In this document: positions 32,068 to 42,399 of the stretch, in pieces | Layout: each line of letters starts with the position of its first letter | Numbering within the stretch: position 1 is the first letter of the stretch | Assembly (NCBI RefSeq): GCF_024499015.1 | Contig: NZ_CP098605.1 | Span: forward strand, 1-64,000 | Reading direction: 5' to 3' | Source of the DNA: Xanthomonas hortorum pv. pelargonii | Lineage (GTDB): Bacteria; Pseudomonadota; Gammaproteobacteria; Xanthomonadales; Xanthomonadaceae | Length of the DNA stretch: 64,000 bases | The notes under the pieces: generated by a model | The model's database searches: none | What the model was told of the DNA's origin: nothing | The model's input: only the letters and a program-made list of their open reading frames with translations | Translations under genes and position numbers: made by a program

Positions 32068-34637
32068 TTAGGCTTGGATGGTGGTGTTGCTGGATGGTGC
32101 GGGACTGCTATCAACCGAGCGCACGAAGTCGAGCGCCCATTGCAGGGGCGAAGCCGTGCGCTGGCTCGCGGGTTTGCTCACTTGCGCCTGTTCGTGCTTG
32201 TTGACCAGGTGCGCTAAATACGCTTCGTTGAATTCTCTGGTGGTGCTGGTGGCGTTGCGGATGGCAATGGCTTCGCGCTGCGCCTCTTTTCCAGTAGCGC
32301 CGCAAACGGCCAGTGCCAACGGACCCAAGCCGAGCGAGAACAGCCGATTGCCCTGCGGGCTGGTCAGGTAGTAGTCGCGCTTGGGCGTGCTGCTGGCGAG
32401 GATGTCTAACTGCTTGTCGTTCAAACCGAACATCCGGTAGAACTTGGCCACCTCGTCGTTTCGGGCGCTGCTGTTGGGCAGGAAGATCTTGGTCATGCAT
32501 GCCTCGATCAGCGTCGGCATGATCTTGGATTGCGCCACGTCGGCCAGACTCTGCGTGGCAAACCACACCGCAACGTTGGCCTTGCGCAGCACCTTGAGCC
32601 ATTCGCGGATCTTTGCCGAAAACGCTGGGTGATCGAGGAACAGCCATGCTTCATCGAGCACCAGGAGGCTCGGCCGCTTCGCGTCGAAGCGCTGCTCCAA
32701 GCGGTGAAACAGGTAGGTCAACACCGGCATGACCACCTGGGGGTGTTCATCAATTCTTCCATTTCAAACGCGAGCCAGCTGCCCAGCGACACGTCGTCGT
32801 GCGTTGCATCCAGCAGATAGCCGTGCGCCCCGTCCACCGTGAACGGGTGCAAGGCCTCCTTGATGTCTGGATCTTGCACTAGCACGGTAAAGCCTGAAAT
32901 GGTGCGTTGCTCGACCGGGCTGTCGTCTGCGCCCAGCTCGTTGAGCGCATCCCAGATGGCGCGCTTACGCTGCGGCGTCATGTCGACGCCTTCGCCCACG
33001 ATGATGTCAATCAGCCATTCTTGCGCCCATGCCCGCTCCTGGTCGTTGTCCACGTGGGCCAGCGGCTGAAACGCCGGGCTGCTGTCACCGCCTAGGTCGT
33101 AGAAGCGGCCACCCACGTGGTCGGTGGTAATACGGGAGCTGCCGCCCTTGTCGAAGATGTAGACCTGCGCGGCTTCATAGCGACGGAACTGTGTCTCGGC
33201 CAAGTTGAGTAGCACCGACTTGCCGGCACCGGTCGGGCCGATGACCATCGCGTGCCCTACGTCGCCCACATACGTACTGAAGCGGAACGGCGTCGTCTCC
33301 CCGGTGACCACGAACATGTGCGGCGGGGCGTGGTCCAGATTCTGGTTGCCGGGGAATAGATCGTTCTGGCAATAGCGCGGCCCGGCCCACACGCTGGAAC
33401 TCGGCATGGCATGGGCGAGGTTGAGGGTGGAGACCATCGGCCGGCGGATATTGTGCTGGGCGTTGCCTGGCACCGCGCCCAAAAACGCGTCAATGGCATT
33501 GCCATCGCGGGCTTCGTCAATGGTCACAAAGCCTAGACCATTGATTTCGCGCTCGACCGCGCGCAGCTTGGCTTCCAACCTTCGCGGATCTGTATCAAGC
33601 ACGATCAGCGATTGGGTGAAGTAACCATAGCCCACCGCCTCTGCTGCGATTTCCTGCATTGCCGCGTTGGCGTCTGCCGCGTTAGCGAGTGCTTCCGGGT
33701 TTTCCAGCGCTGACTCCGACTTGCTCAGTAGCTCCTTCAAGATGACCATGAAGGACTTGCGGCCGCTGAACCACTCGCGCTGGATCTTCTTCATTTCCTT
33801 ATCGGCCGTGGCCTTGTCCAAGGCCACCCAGCGCGTCACCCACCGGTAGGCCATGCCCATCCGGTTCAAGCGATCCAGAATGCCGGGGATGGTCTGCGTC
33901 GGGAACTGACGCACGGTGATGATGCCCAAGTGGTGTTTGCCCAGCTTCGGTTCTTTGCCACCGATCAGCGGGGTGTCGGGCAGCACGCGGCAAAGCTCTT
34001 GGGATACGTCACCAGGTACAACCGGGTGACGTTTGGTGCTGATTGTGTCGTGCAGGTAGGTCAGCAGCTCGGCGTCATCGAGCGCATGCACCTCGGGCAG
34101 GATGGCCGAGAAGGCTTCCAGGAGCCGAACGCGCTCCACCACGAACTTGTCGAGCCAATCGTTGATTGTCTGCCGGTCGCGGTTGGCCGCACTCTTGCGC
34201 TGCCCGTCCGGGTCCGTGAAGAACCAAGCGCGGGCTGTACTCTCCCGCGCCTTGGGCGGCAACCATCCGAGTGTGAAGTAATACGTGGTCTCAAAGTGAA
34301 CGCCGGTCTCGGCGATCGTGCGGCGCTCTTCATCGATCAGATACGACATCGGATCGGGGAAGTGTTCGCCGCTGGGATAGTTGGTGCTGGGTGCACGCGG
34401 TGCGTCGATCTGGAAATACCAGCCGTCGCCAAGGCGGCGGAACAGGTTGTTCATCTGGGCCGACACTGCAATCAGTTCGTGCTTGGTCGCGGAGTCCAGG
34501 TCTGGCCCGCGATAGCGCAGCGTCGTGATCAACGACGCGTTGCGGTTCAGCACGACGCCGGGGGCGACCAGATACGCCCACGGCAGAACATCGCCAATGT
34601 CGGTGGGTTCGTTGCTGTATTTCGGAAGTCGCTGCAT
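32068..34637 (-). CDS. virB4: VirB4-family T4SS ATPase (one frame break)
   Basis: About 855 residues. The CagE/TrbE N-terminal domain is followed by Walker A GPTGAGKSVLLNL and Walker B LLVLDEAWLFLD, with RKANVAVWFATQSLAD and the C-terminal STPKRDYYLTSPQG motifs. The frame breaks at ACCCCCAGG near 32,738, where one C is missing. VirB4 powers pilus assembly and substrate transfer. The start at 34,637 is followed directly by the family's usual N-terminus. Confidence 0.9.
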
Positions 34638-34660
34638 GGGTTGGCCTTCACTGGATGCCG

Positions 34661-34697
34661 CCGGTCAGTGATCCGCAAGGGCCGGACCACTGACCGG
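34661..34697 (-). promoter_or_regulatory. Hairpin between virB3 and virB4
   Basis: CCGGTCAGTG and CACTGACCGG form a perfect 10-bp stem in the only sizeable gap of the operon (67 bases). No T run follows, so it may protect or space mRNA segments instead of terminating. Confidence 0.45.
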
Positions 34698-34704
34698 TAG
34701 CCCG

Positions 34705-34971
34705 CTATGCGCGGTAGTGGGTTTTCAAGCGGAGCGCGCGTTTCAACGCCTCCGGCCATTGCGTGTCGTACTTGGTCAGTAGAACCAAGCCGATGTGGAT
34801 GACGATGTAGAACGGCAAGCTCCACCACGATTGCAGGCCAAGCACGAGGGCTGCAGCCGTCGTGAACGCGACAACGGCCATGTCGCGCGGAATACCTACA
34901 AGAAGCCTGGGTGTGGACAGTGCGCGGTGTACCGGCACCTCATAGCCATCTGGGTTGGTTTGTTCGTCCAC
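34705..34971 (-). CDS. virB3: VirB3-like T4SS protein
   Basis: An 88-residue inner-membrane protein with the VirB3 pattern: VPVHRALSTPRLLVGIPRD, then two hydrophobic segments (VAFTTAAALVLGLQSW and LPFYIVIHIGLVLLT) and a basic tail. Two bases from virB2; intact. Confidence 0.88.
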   Translation of the reverse strand: MDEQTNPDGYEVPVHRALSTPRLLVGIPRDMAVVAFTTAAALVLGLQSWWSLPFYIVIHIGLVLLTKYDTQWPEALKRALRLKTHYRA

Positions 34972-34973
34972 GA

Positions 34974-35294
34974 TCAGAACACCGCGCCGCCGCCGAAGCC
35001 CAGGAAGTTCAGGAAGAACGTGGAGGCTGTGAAGGCGATCGACAGGCCGACACAGACCATCATCAGTTTGCGCATGCCTGAGCCACCTTCGGAAAAGGCG
35101 ATGCCCAAGCCACAGCTGATAATGGCGATGACGCCGATGGCCTTTGCGACAGGGCCGCTAATACTATTCAGGATCTGGGCTAGCCAGCCTTCCCACGGCA
35201 TGCCGGTGCCGCTTGCGTAGGCGGCGGCCGGCAACAAGAAAAACGCCAGCGTGAGCAGCTGGAGAGTGCGAGTGTTGCGGAGCTTCATCGTCAT
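34974..35294 (-). CDS. virB2: VirB2-like major pilin
   Basis: A 106-residue prepilin. A long signal segment ends near AAAYASG, followed by two membrane helices (AKAIGVIAIISCGLGIAFSE and MMVCVGLSIAFTASTFFL) as in TrbC/VirB2 pilins. ATG 35,294 after GCAGGAC is preferred to an upstream codon at 35,339. First gene of the T4SS operon, directly behind a GTGTGC-type palindrome. Confidence 0.85.
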   Translation of the reverse strand: MTMKLRNTRTLQLLTLAFFLLPAAAYASGTGMPWEGWLAQILNSISGPVAKAIGVIAIISCGLGIAFSEGGSGMRKLMMVCVGLSIAFTASTFFLNFLGFGGGAVF

Positions 35295-35327
35295 GTCCTG
35301 CGTTGGGGGAAAGTTCTTTTTTACGTA

Positions 35328-35348
35328 GTGTGTATACATCTAGCACAC
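35328..35348. promoter_or_regulatory. GTGTGC-type palindrome upstream of virB2
   Basis: GTGTGTA-N7-AGCACAC, with the same 7-base spacing as the sites at repA and the accessory operons, about 35 bases before the virB2 start. Confidence 0.55.
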
Positions 35349-35363
35349 CAAGCAGCGGCCCGG

Positions 35364-35534
35364 TCATTCGGCTGACAGAAGCTTGTAGACGTACCCTTCT
35401 GGCGTCTGCTCGACGCCCTTGACGCGCAGCACTTCACGCACGCGCCGCACCGCCTTGCGGCCCTCATCGTCGTCTACCGTCTCGAAACCGATGCTCACGA
35501 TGATCTGCACCGTGCGGGCGATCTTGCGCGGAAC
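35364..35534 (-). pseudogene. Gene fragment cut by the left end of the 19-kb transposon
   Basis: The last 56 codons of a gene (KIARTVQIIVSIGFETVDD, REVLRVKGVEQTPEGYVYK, stop at 35,364). Coding sense ends at the transposon terminal repeat. The missing 5' part is not next to the other end of the transposon, so the flanks have been rearranged. Not recognised. Confidence 0.5.
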
Positions 35535-35567
35535 GAGGGTCGGCAGGGAATCGTTACGTACAGGGCC
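35535..35567 (+). repeat. Left terminal inverted repeat of the 19-kb transposon
   Basis: Begins GAGGGTCGGCAGGGAATCGT and continues TACGTACAGGGCC. Related to the ends at 54,668-54,701, 62,045 and 62,528. Confidence 0.8.
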
Positions 35568-35666
35568 AAAAACCGCCTAAGCGATTGAAACAAAATCATA
35601 ATTTCCTTGTCCCGATAGCGGATCTCCCCGTCTATGGGGCCTGTTCAAGGACTTTCGCTGTATAGC

Positions 35667-38624
35667 TCAGCGGCGCCACTTCCTATCAAGGTCGAGATGG
35701 TAGTCGCCGAAGCGATTGATGTGGCTGGTCCGATACGGCGACAGGCCGGCCAGGATCTCGGGCGTCAGTTCAATCCCCTCCTTCCGCATCTCAGCCAAGG
35801 TGCGGCTCATGCCCTCCACGTTGTGGAGGATGATCATGTTGGCGACCAGCTGGCTGTACTTGATGATCTTGCGCTGCTCGTGTTGGACGTTCTCAGCAAT
35901 GATCCCCTGGCTGCCAAAGAAGACCCACTTCACGAAGCCGTTGTACTCCTCGCTCTTGTTGGTCGCAGCATGGATCGTTTTGCGGATCTCGTTGTCATCA
36001 ATGTAGCGCAGCAAGAACAGCGTTCTGACGGCCTTGCCAAGTTCCCGGAAGGCGAAGTACAGCTTGTTCTTCCGACTATAGGTGCCCAGCCGGCGCAGGA
36101 TCGAGGACGCGGTGATTTTCCCCAATCGGATCGAGATCACCACCCGCAGCATGTCGTGGAGATGGGTCGCGATCAGTTGCCAGTCGATGCTGTCTCCGAA
36201 CAGTGCCTGGATGTTCTTATAGGTCCTGCCAGGTTCGGGCCGGAAGAATGTCAGATCCTTGATGTTTCGTATCCTGGGCATCAGCTGGATGCCCAGCATG
36301 TGGGCCAAACCGAAGACCGGGTAGCTCTGCGCCTGCGTGTCGCCATGGACGATCTCAGGCTGTATGTCGGAAGTGTTCGCCAGCAGGCCATCGAGGATGT
36401 AGATGCCCTCGTGAACGCCACAGGGAATGAAGTGGCTGAACAGCGCCACGTATTTGTCGGACACGTGGTAGTAGCCAATGCCGCCGTAGCCGCCGTAGCG
36501 GATGTGGTACTCCGACAATAGGTTGTCCTCGTAGACGCTCCATTTGGTGCCATCTGCTGAGGCGCTCTTCCCGCTGCCCCAATAGCCCGGCAGGTCGAAT
36601 TTGTTGTAGGTATTGATGACCTCCACGATGGCCTTCTCAAGCACATCCTCGGTCACATATTTGAGGTTCAGCCAAGCAACCTGGCGCCGGCTGAAGCCCT
36701 TGATCGACCGCGCCGTCTGCGTCGGCCCTAGGTTGCAGCCATAGCAAAATAGCGTGGTGATCACACGTCGCGGCAGATCTTCGACTTGGCTCTCGGTACC
36801 GGCGATCGGGCGGAAAAAACGGTGCAGATCCAGCCATTGGCTGGCATCGATTAGGACATCGACGATGCTGGATTCTGGAAGCCGTTCGGCGATGAGGCGA
36901 TCAACGGTGGTAATCGCGCTGGAGACTTCGGCGCGTTGCCCCTTCCGCAGCACCAGGCGCCCCTCCAGGATGTCCGCATGCACGTTCTCCGGGAAACGCC
37001 CATCGACCTCATCGGCCAGGGTGGTCAATTGTGCGCGCAACCCAGCCACGAACGACGCGGCGTCGGTGGGTAGACCTGACACCTGGCCATAGGCTTCCAG
37101 TTCCTGCGCCAAGGTGGCTTCATCGACCAGCTGCTCGCGGTAGTCATCAAACCGTTCGCTGCTGGGAATGAAGAGATCTCCGGACTTCAGTTCGTCTTTG
37201 ACCTGCACCAGCACGGCCAGCTCGAAGTATTTACGGTGCATCCAGCCGGCGCCTGCTGCGCTGGCCCGCTTGCCGAACACGTGCTGACGCCAGAGCTTGG
37301 ACATCCAGTCAAAGTCCTTTTCCGGGTCCAGGCCGAGGGATGCGACCTCGATCAGCTCACGGCGTTGGTTGCGCAGCGACAGCACCGCTGTGATCAACGG
37401 CTCCATGCCGGCGTCGTGGCTGGTCGCCCGTAGATTCATCAGCTCCAGCCCATTGAACAGCAGCGGCCTGACCGCGCCATAGGGCTGCAGCATGAAAGGC
37501 AGGTAATTCTTCCCGGCGTAGGCCATATGTTCTTCGCATTCGGCCAGCAAGGTCGACACTTCCGCTTCCAGGCTGTTGTCGATGGCATCCACGCGCTGCC
37601 TATCGCTGCCGTCGAGCTGATAGGCCTGCAGGATCTCCTTGAGCTGGCCGATGAGGAAGTCGGCCCGCTTGGCATGTTCGAGCTGGTAAGCCAGCAGCTT
37701 CTGCTGGGCCGTGTTCTCCAGCCCGCGCACCTGCTTGATGAACAACTCGGCTGCATCATCCAGCGTCTTGGCGTGCTGGGCGCGAATGAAGATGGTGGCC
37801 AGCGCATAGCGCTTGTCCTCAGCCAATTCGGCCAGTTCGCTGGCGTCATAGGCCCGAGCCATTGCACGGAATTGCTTGAGCTTGGGCACCGGCACATCGA
37901 TGGGAGGCAGTTGGTCAGCCAACTGCTGCAGCATGCGGATGTGCTGCAGATAAAAACGAACTTCCTTGTTGGTCGGCCGGCCAGGCTCGCGCTTGAGCGA
38001 TTGCCAGCCAGTAAATCTGGAGCCTTCCGGTGCGCGCAGCAATTCGTCAATGAGCGTGCGTGTGGCAGGCGTCAGTGCGTGGCTGATGCTGCGGTAGTAC
38101 CCCAAATTGACCCGCTCGCGTGCGCCAATGGCGGCCAGCTCCAAGGTGCGGAAGCCTGGCAGTTCGTAGCGGTGGTGCACCAGCTCTTCGAGCAGGACGT
38201 TCACGATGTCCGGGATAGTGTGCTTGGTCTGGGCTGCTCCGGTGGCCACTGTGTCCAGCCAAGACAACCCAGCTTTGTCCAAGGGACGCACCCCAATGAA
38301 CTGCCGCAGCTGCGGCATATGCCGGCGCTGGCTGCCGGAGGCGTCATAGCGTTCGAGCTGGTCGGTGTCCAATACGCGCCCGAGTCGGGCGGCCTTGGCG
38401 ATGTGCTTCCGGATCCGCTCGGGCACTTCGGCCAACACTGTGAAGTAACCCAAGCGCTGGAAGAGCTTGAGATGGATCAGTACCGCCAGTTGCGGACCCG
38501 GCTGGGTGGTCAGCTGCTTGGCGAATGCAATCTCAGCGGCGGTGGGGGTGTAGATCTCCTCCAGTTCCTTGGCGGTGGGATCAGGCTTCAGTCGCGGGTA
38601 GGCGGTCTCGTGAAGGGTAGCCAT
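35667..38624 (-). CDS. tnpA: Tn3-family transposase
   Basis: A 985-residue, apparently intact Tn3-type transposase near its left end. The family C-terminal DDE domain shows SASADGTKWSVYEDN (first Asp), DIQPEIVHGDTQAQS (second Asp) and KSEEYNGFVKWVFFG (Glu), and the N-terminal DUF4158-like part binds the ends. Length agrees with the family. It could also mobilise the 484-bp cassette at 62,045 with the same type of ends. Confidence 0.92.
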   Translation of the reverse strand: MATLHETAYPRLKPDPTAKELEEIYTPTAAEIAFAKQLTTQPGPQLAVLIHLKLFQRLGYFTVLAEVPERIRKHIAKAARLGRVLDTDQLERYDASGSQRRHMPQLRQFIGVRPLDKAGLSWLDTVATGAAQTKHTIPDIVNVLLEELVHHRYELPGFRTLELAAIGARERVNLGYYRSISHALTPATRTLIDELLRAPEGSRFTGWQSLKREPGRPTNKEVRFYLQHIRMLQQLADQLPPIDVPVPKLKQFRAMARAYDASELAELAEDKRYALATIFIRAQHAKTLDDAAELFIKQVRGLENTAQQKLLAYQLEHAKRADFLIGQLKEILQAYQLDGSDRQRVDAIDNSLEAEVSTLLAECEEHMAYAGKNYLPFMLQPYGAVRPLLFNGLELMNLRATSHDAGMEPLITAVLSLRNQRRELIEVASLGLDPEKDFDWMSKLWRQHVFGKRASAAGAGWMHRKYFELAVLVQVKDELKSGDLFIPSSERFDDYREQLVDEATLAQELEAYGQVSGLPTDAASFVAGLRAQLTTLADEVDGRFPENVHADILEGRLVLRKGQRAEVSSAITTVDRLIAERLPESSIVDVLIDASQWLDLHRFFRPIAGTESQVEDLPRRVITTLFCYGCNLGPTQTARSIKGFSRRQVAWLNLKYVTEDVLEKAIVEVINTYNKFDLPGYWGSGKSASADGTKWSVYEDNLLSEYHIRYGGYGGIGYYHVSDKYVALFSHFIPCGVHEGIYILDGLLANTSDIQPEIVHGDTQAQSYPVFGLAHMLGIQLMPRIRNIKDLTFFRPEPGRTYKNIQALFGDSIDWQLIATHLHDMLRVVISIRLGKITASSILRRLGTYSRKNKLYFAFRELGKAVRTLFLLRYIDDNEIRKTIHAATNKSEEYNGFVKWVFFGSQGIIAENVQHEQRKIIKYSQLVANMIILHNVEGMSRTLAEMRKEGIELTPEILAGLSPYRTSHINRFGDYHLDLDRKWRR

Positions 38625-38647
38625 TGGATCCGGAGGTTATGAGGGGA

Positions 38648-39919
38648 TCAATCCCAGTGCCGGCCGTCGTCTGTATTGAGAGACGCTTCCAGGAAACACT
38701 GGTGCGTATCGGCCATGCGGTGCATGTCATCGAGCAACGTGGCCAGGATTTCATCCAGATCCTGATCGGGATCGGTGGGAACAGTTAACCGGTACTCGCT
38801 GCTGGCGGTGTTCAGACGCACTGCCTGGAACGGAGCCAAGCAGATCTCTTCAATCCGGCCCCGGGCCTTGGCCGCGCCGCGGCCCGCGCGGGCAAACGGG
38901 GTCAGCACCATGCGCAGACGGAGCTGCAGCGCAGATTTGCCCTCGGGTGCCGGCAGTGCCATCGCCGGTACCGGCGCGGTTGGGCTGGGTAGGCTCGCTT
39001 CAATGCGGTCCCGGGCAAACGGGTCACGCCCATCCAGGTAGCGCATGGCCGACTGCACATCGCGCCAGCCCACGTACTCCATCAACGCCTTCATGTCCCA
39101 GCCTTGGTCGTTGGCCCAACTGGCAAAGCCGCGGCGCAACGAATGGCTGCTGTGGAGCCCCGCATCGGCAAAGCCGGCACTGGTCAGCAACTCGCGTAGC
39201 AGGCGCACCAAGCTATTGGGATGGAGGCCTTCGGCGCTCACCTGGCCCCATTGGTTGACCGCCCGAAATACCGGTCCTTCCTGCAGGTCGGCCGCCTGCA
39301 GCCACACCTGGGTCGCCTCCACCGGGCACAGCCGCGACAACGCCGGCACCTTGTAGGTAACGCCGGCCGCTCTGCGATCGCTCTTGCTGCGCGGCAGGAA
39401 ACAGGTCATCCCCTGTCCCGGCACCAGCGTGAGATGGGCCACGTCCAGACGCAGCAGTTCATCGCCGCGAAAGCCACGCCAGAATCCGAGCAGCACCAGC
39501 GCTCGGTCCCGTTGGTGGCGCAGCGCTGCCGCTCCGTCGCCCCGCGCGCGTGCCGCCGCGATCGCAGCGGCCAGCCAGTCGTCGAGCTCGACCAGCCGCC
39601 GAATCTGGAGCGGCGCGGCTTGCTTGACCTGCCCGGGGTGCAGGGTCTGGATGCCTTTGAGCACCTTGCGCACCAGCGGCGACCGGGTGGGATCGACAAA
39701 TCCGTGGTCGCGGTGCCAAGAGGCGATGGCCGCCAGGCGTTGGCGAAGGGTGCTGGTGGCCAGGGTCTGCGCATACGCGGCCAGGTATCGGGCCACGCTG
39801 TCAGGTGTCGCTGGGAGGTGGCCTTGCCACTCGACTTCAAAGTGCCGTAGCGCCGACGCATAGCTGCGCACCGTGTTCTGGCGCGTGGCCGCATCGAGGT
39901 AGCGGTCCAGTTCGGTCAC
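38648..39919 (-). CDS. Tyrosine recombinase, cointegrate resolution (TnpI-like)
   Basis: About 423 residues. An N-terminal SAM-like domain (RQNTVRSYASALRHFEVEW) and a phage-integrase catalytic domain with Arg in GFRGDELLRL, the HSLRRGFASWA box and Tyr in AMRYLDGRD. A 100-residue C-terminal extension has no recognised fold. GTG 39,919 overlaps the merR stop. It replaces a serine resolvase in this transposon and would resolve cointegrates. The merR-recombinase coupling is unusual. Confidence 0.75.
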   Translation of the reverse strand: MTELDRYLDAATRQNTVRSYASALRHFEVEWQGHLPATPDSVARYLAAYAQTLATSTLRQRLAAIASWHRDHGFVDPTRSPLVRKVLKGIQTLHPGQVKQAAPLQIRRLVELDDWLAAAIAAARARGDGAAALRHQRDRALVLLGFWRGFRGDELLRLDVAHLTLVPGQGMTCFLPRSKSDRRAAGVTYKVPALSRLCPVEATQVWLQAADLQEGPVFRAVNQWGQVSAEGLHPNSLVRLLRELLTSAGFADAGLHSSHSLRRGFASWANDQGWDMKALMEYVGWRDVQSAMRYLDGRDPFARDRIEASLPSPTAPVPAMALPAPEGKSALQLRLRMVLTPFARAGRGAAKARGRIEEICLAPFQAVRLNTASSEYRLTVPTDPDQDLDEILATLLDDMHRMADTHQCFLEASLNTDDGRHWD

Positions 39920-40329
39920 TGGCGCGTGGCCTCCACAGCGACCGGCTGCCGCAGGGTCGACAGGATGGTGCATTCCGCCCGCTGCCCGCCGTGGCAACTG
40001 GCAATCACCCGTTCCAACTCCCTGGCCATGCGCTGCAGGTCGGCCATGCGCGCCCGCACGTCGGTCAGATGGCTGCGTGCCAGCCGATCCACGTCCCCGC
40101 ACGAGAGCTCCTCATCGCCGGCCAGCTGCAGCAGGCTGCGGACCTCCTCCAGGCTGAAGCCTAGGTCCCGGCCGCGCGCAATGAAGCGCAGCCGCTCGAT
40201 GTCGGCCGGGCCATAGACCCGGTAGCCATTGCCCGAGCGCCCCGGGCGCGGCAGCAGGCCGATCCGCTCGTAATAGCGGATCGTCTCCAGGTGGCATCCA
40301 CTGGCGTCGGCAGCCTCACTGATTTTCAT
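39916..40329 (-). CDS. pbrR: MerR-family metal regulator, PbrR/CadR-like
   Basis: A 137-residue activator. N-terminal winged HTH (MKISEAADASGCHLETIRYY), coupling helix and a C-terminal metal loop with Cys77, Cys112 and Cys120 (SCHGGQRAEC), the arrangement of Pb/Zn/Cd sensors of this family. It is divergent from pbrT across a MerR-type promoter. Which metal it prefers cannot be told, although the pbrT context favours lead. Confidence 0.85.
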   Translation of the reverse strand: MKISEAADASGCHLETIRYYERIGLLPRPGRSGNGYRVYGPADIERLRFIARGRDLGFSLEEVRSLLQLAGDEELSCGDVDRLARSHLTDVRARMADLQRMARELERVIASCHGGQRAECTILSTLRQPVAVEATRQ

Positions 40330-40340
40330 TCGTAATACAC

Positions 40341-40371
40341 TTGACTCCGTAGTAGCTACGGACTTTACGCT
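40341..40371 (+). promoter_or_regulatory. MerR-type promoter of the metal operon
   Basis: TTGACT (40,341) and TACGCT (40,366) are separated by 19 bases, the stretched spacing that MerR proteins correct. The spacer has the dyad CTCCGTAG and CTACGGAC. It drives pbrT and probably the whole efflux cluster. Confidence 0.8.
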
Positions 40372-40419
40372 GAACCCCTATCCGCCGCCACTCCGGCCGC
40401 GCCGCTGCGTGTGACGACC

Positions 40420-42375
40420 ATGCCACTGCCCATCGCCTTGATTCGCTGCTGCCTGATTGCTTTGCTGCTCGGCTGGGTTCTGCCCGCTTCCGCTCAGGCG
40501 GAACCTACCGCAGCAGACTTGCGCCAAACGTGGCAAATGCTCGATTACATCGCGGTCGACTACCCAGGCGCGGTCCAGGCCGGACGTGGTATTGCTCCCA
40601 GCGAATATGCCGAAATGAGCGAGTTTGCCGGCGCCGTCCGCAGTCAGCTGGCAGCATTGCCCGGTGGCCCGAACCAGCAGGAGCTGACGGCCCAGGCGGA
40701 TCGGCTCGTCCAGGCGGTGGCAGAGAAGGCCGACCCCGCGCAAGTGGCAACGCTTGCCCGCGGGCTCGGCACGGCGCTGCTGGCCCGCTACCCGATCGGC
40801 GCCATTCCGGCGAGCCCGCCGAAGACCTCCCAGGCCGCGTCCATCTACAGCCAGCAGTGCGCGGCCTGTCACGGCCCCACAGGTCACGGGGATGGCCCAG
40901 CCGCGCAAGCGTTAAGTCCGCCGCCGATCGCGTTCACCGATGCCACTCGCGCAGCGCAGCGCACCCCCTATCCTTGTACGAGGTCATTTCCCAGGGTGTG
41001 CCGGGCACCGGCATGGTCAGCTTCTCTGGGCTGTCAGAAAGTGATCGCTGGGCGCTGGCATTCTATGTGGGCAGCTTGGGGTACTCCTCGCAAGCCAAGG
41101 TTCAAGGTGAGGCGTTGTGGCGCACCAGTAATGAGGCCCATGCACGCATTCCGACGCTCGAAGCACTGACTCGCACGCGGGAAGACGATCTTGCCACCAC
41201 GATGCCCGCCGATCAGGCAAACGCGATCATCGCCTACCTGCGTTCGCAGCCACAGGCTGTCAGCGAAGCGGTAGCAGGAGCCGATCGCTTTGCGGTGGCG
41301 CGGCAGCGACTGGCTGCCAGCCAGCGCGCTTACGCTGCTGAGGACCTGGCCCAGGCCAAAAGCTTGCGCTCTCGTCCTATCTTGATGGTGTAGAGCCCTT
41401 TGAGCCGACGCTGGCCACGCGCAATCCGTCATTGCTGCGAGAGATTGAAACGGCCATGGCAGCCTACCGCGCGCAGCTGGATCAGCATGCCCCGGCGGCT
41501 GACGTAGCCGCGCAGACAGCCCAAATTGCCCAGCTGTTTGATCGGGCGGAGTTGGCGCTGCAGGACGCCCGAATAGGGGCCAGCACCGCGTTTCTGGGCA
41601 GCTTTACCATCCTGGTGCGTGAAGGGCTGGAGGCGCTGCTGATCGTGATTGGCATCGTGGCGTTCTTGCGTAAAGCCGAGCGATCTGATGTGTTGCCCTA
41701 TGTGCATGCGGGCTGGATCTGCGCATTGTTGGCAGGCGCAGCTACCTGGGCAGTGGCCACCTACTTTGTTGATATCAGCGGTGCGAACAGGGAAGTCACT
41801 GAGGGTGTCTCGGCCTTGTTCGCCGCCGCTGTCCTGCTCAGCGTAGGCATCTGGATGCACCAAAGAGCCTTGCAGGACGGTGGCAGGAGTACCTGCACGC
41901 CAAGCTGACGACCGCGCTGACACGGCGCTCGGCTGTTTTTCTGTTCATGCTGGCCTTTGTCGCGGTGTACCGCGAGGTGTTTGAGACGATCTTGTTCTAC
42001 ATCGCGATGTGGAGCGATCAGGCGTCCACCGCCATCCTCGCAGGCCTGGTGGCGGGAATCCTGGTATTGGCCGCGGTGGCGTACTGGATGCTGCGCATGA
42101 GCAGGCGGCTGCCGATTGGCCGGTTCTTTTCGATCAGCTCGATTCTCATCGCGGTGATGGCGGTCATCTTGATCGGTAAAGGCGTGGCCGCGTTGCAGGA
42201 AGCGGGCTGGATCTCCCAGACACCGCTCGCGTTGCCGCGCATCGAATGGATCGGCCTGTATCCAACCTGGCAGTCGCTGCTGGCGCAGGTCTTGGTAGGC
42301 ACTGCCGCCATCGTGGGGTTCCTCGCCAATGCCCGCTCTGGCGTGAGAAGACCGGCCGACGCAAACAAGCAATGA
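40420..42375 (+). CDS. pbrT: PbrT-like permease: cytochrome c domain fused to FTR1 (three frame breaks)
   Basis: About 650 residues. Signal peptide (LLLGWVLPASAQA), an extracytoplasmic helical part, a c-type haem site CAACH near residue 148 and an FTR1-like iron/lead permease with RExxE motifs (REGLEALL and REVFETIL) in seven membrane segments. Three breaks near 40,970 (C run), 41,362 (A run) and 41,877 are each repaired by one base. PbrT imports Pb(II) in Cupriavidus; pairing with PbrR fits. An iron role is also possible. Confidence 0.8.
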
Positions 42376-42399
42376 AACAACACAGCAGAGGACCAGAAC

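Noticed and set aside
37527..38642. Open frame of 371 codons antisense to tnpA
   Set aside because: Shadow of the conserved transposase; no independent coding signal.
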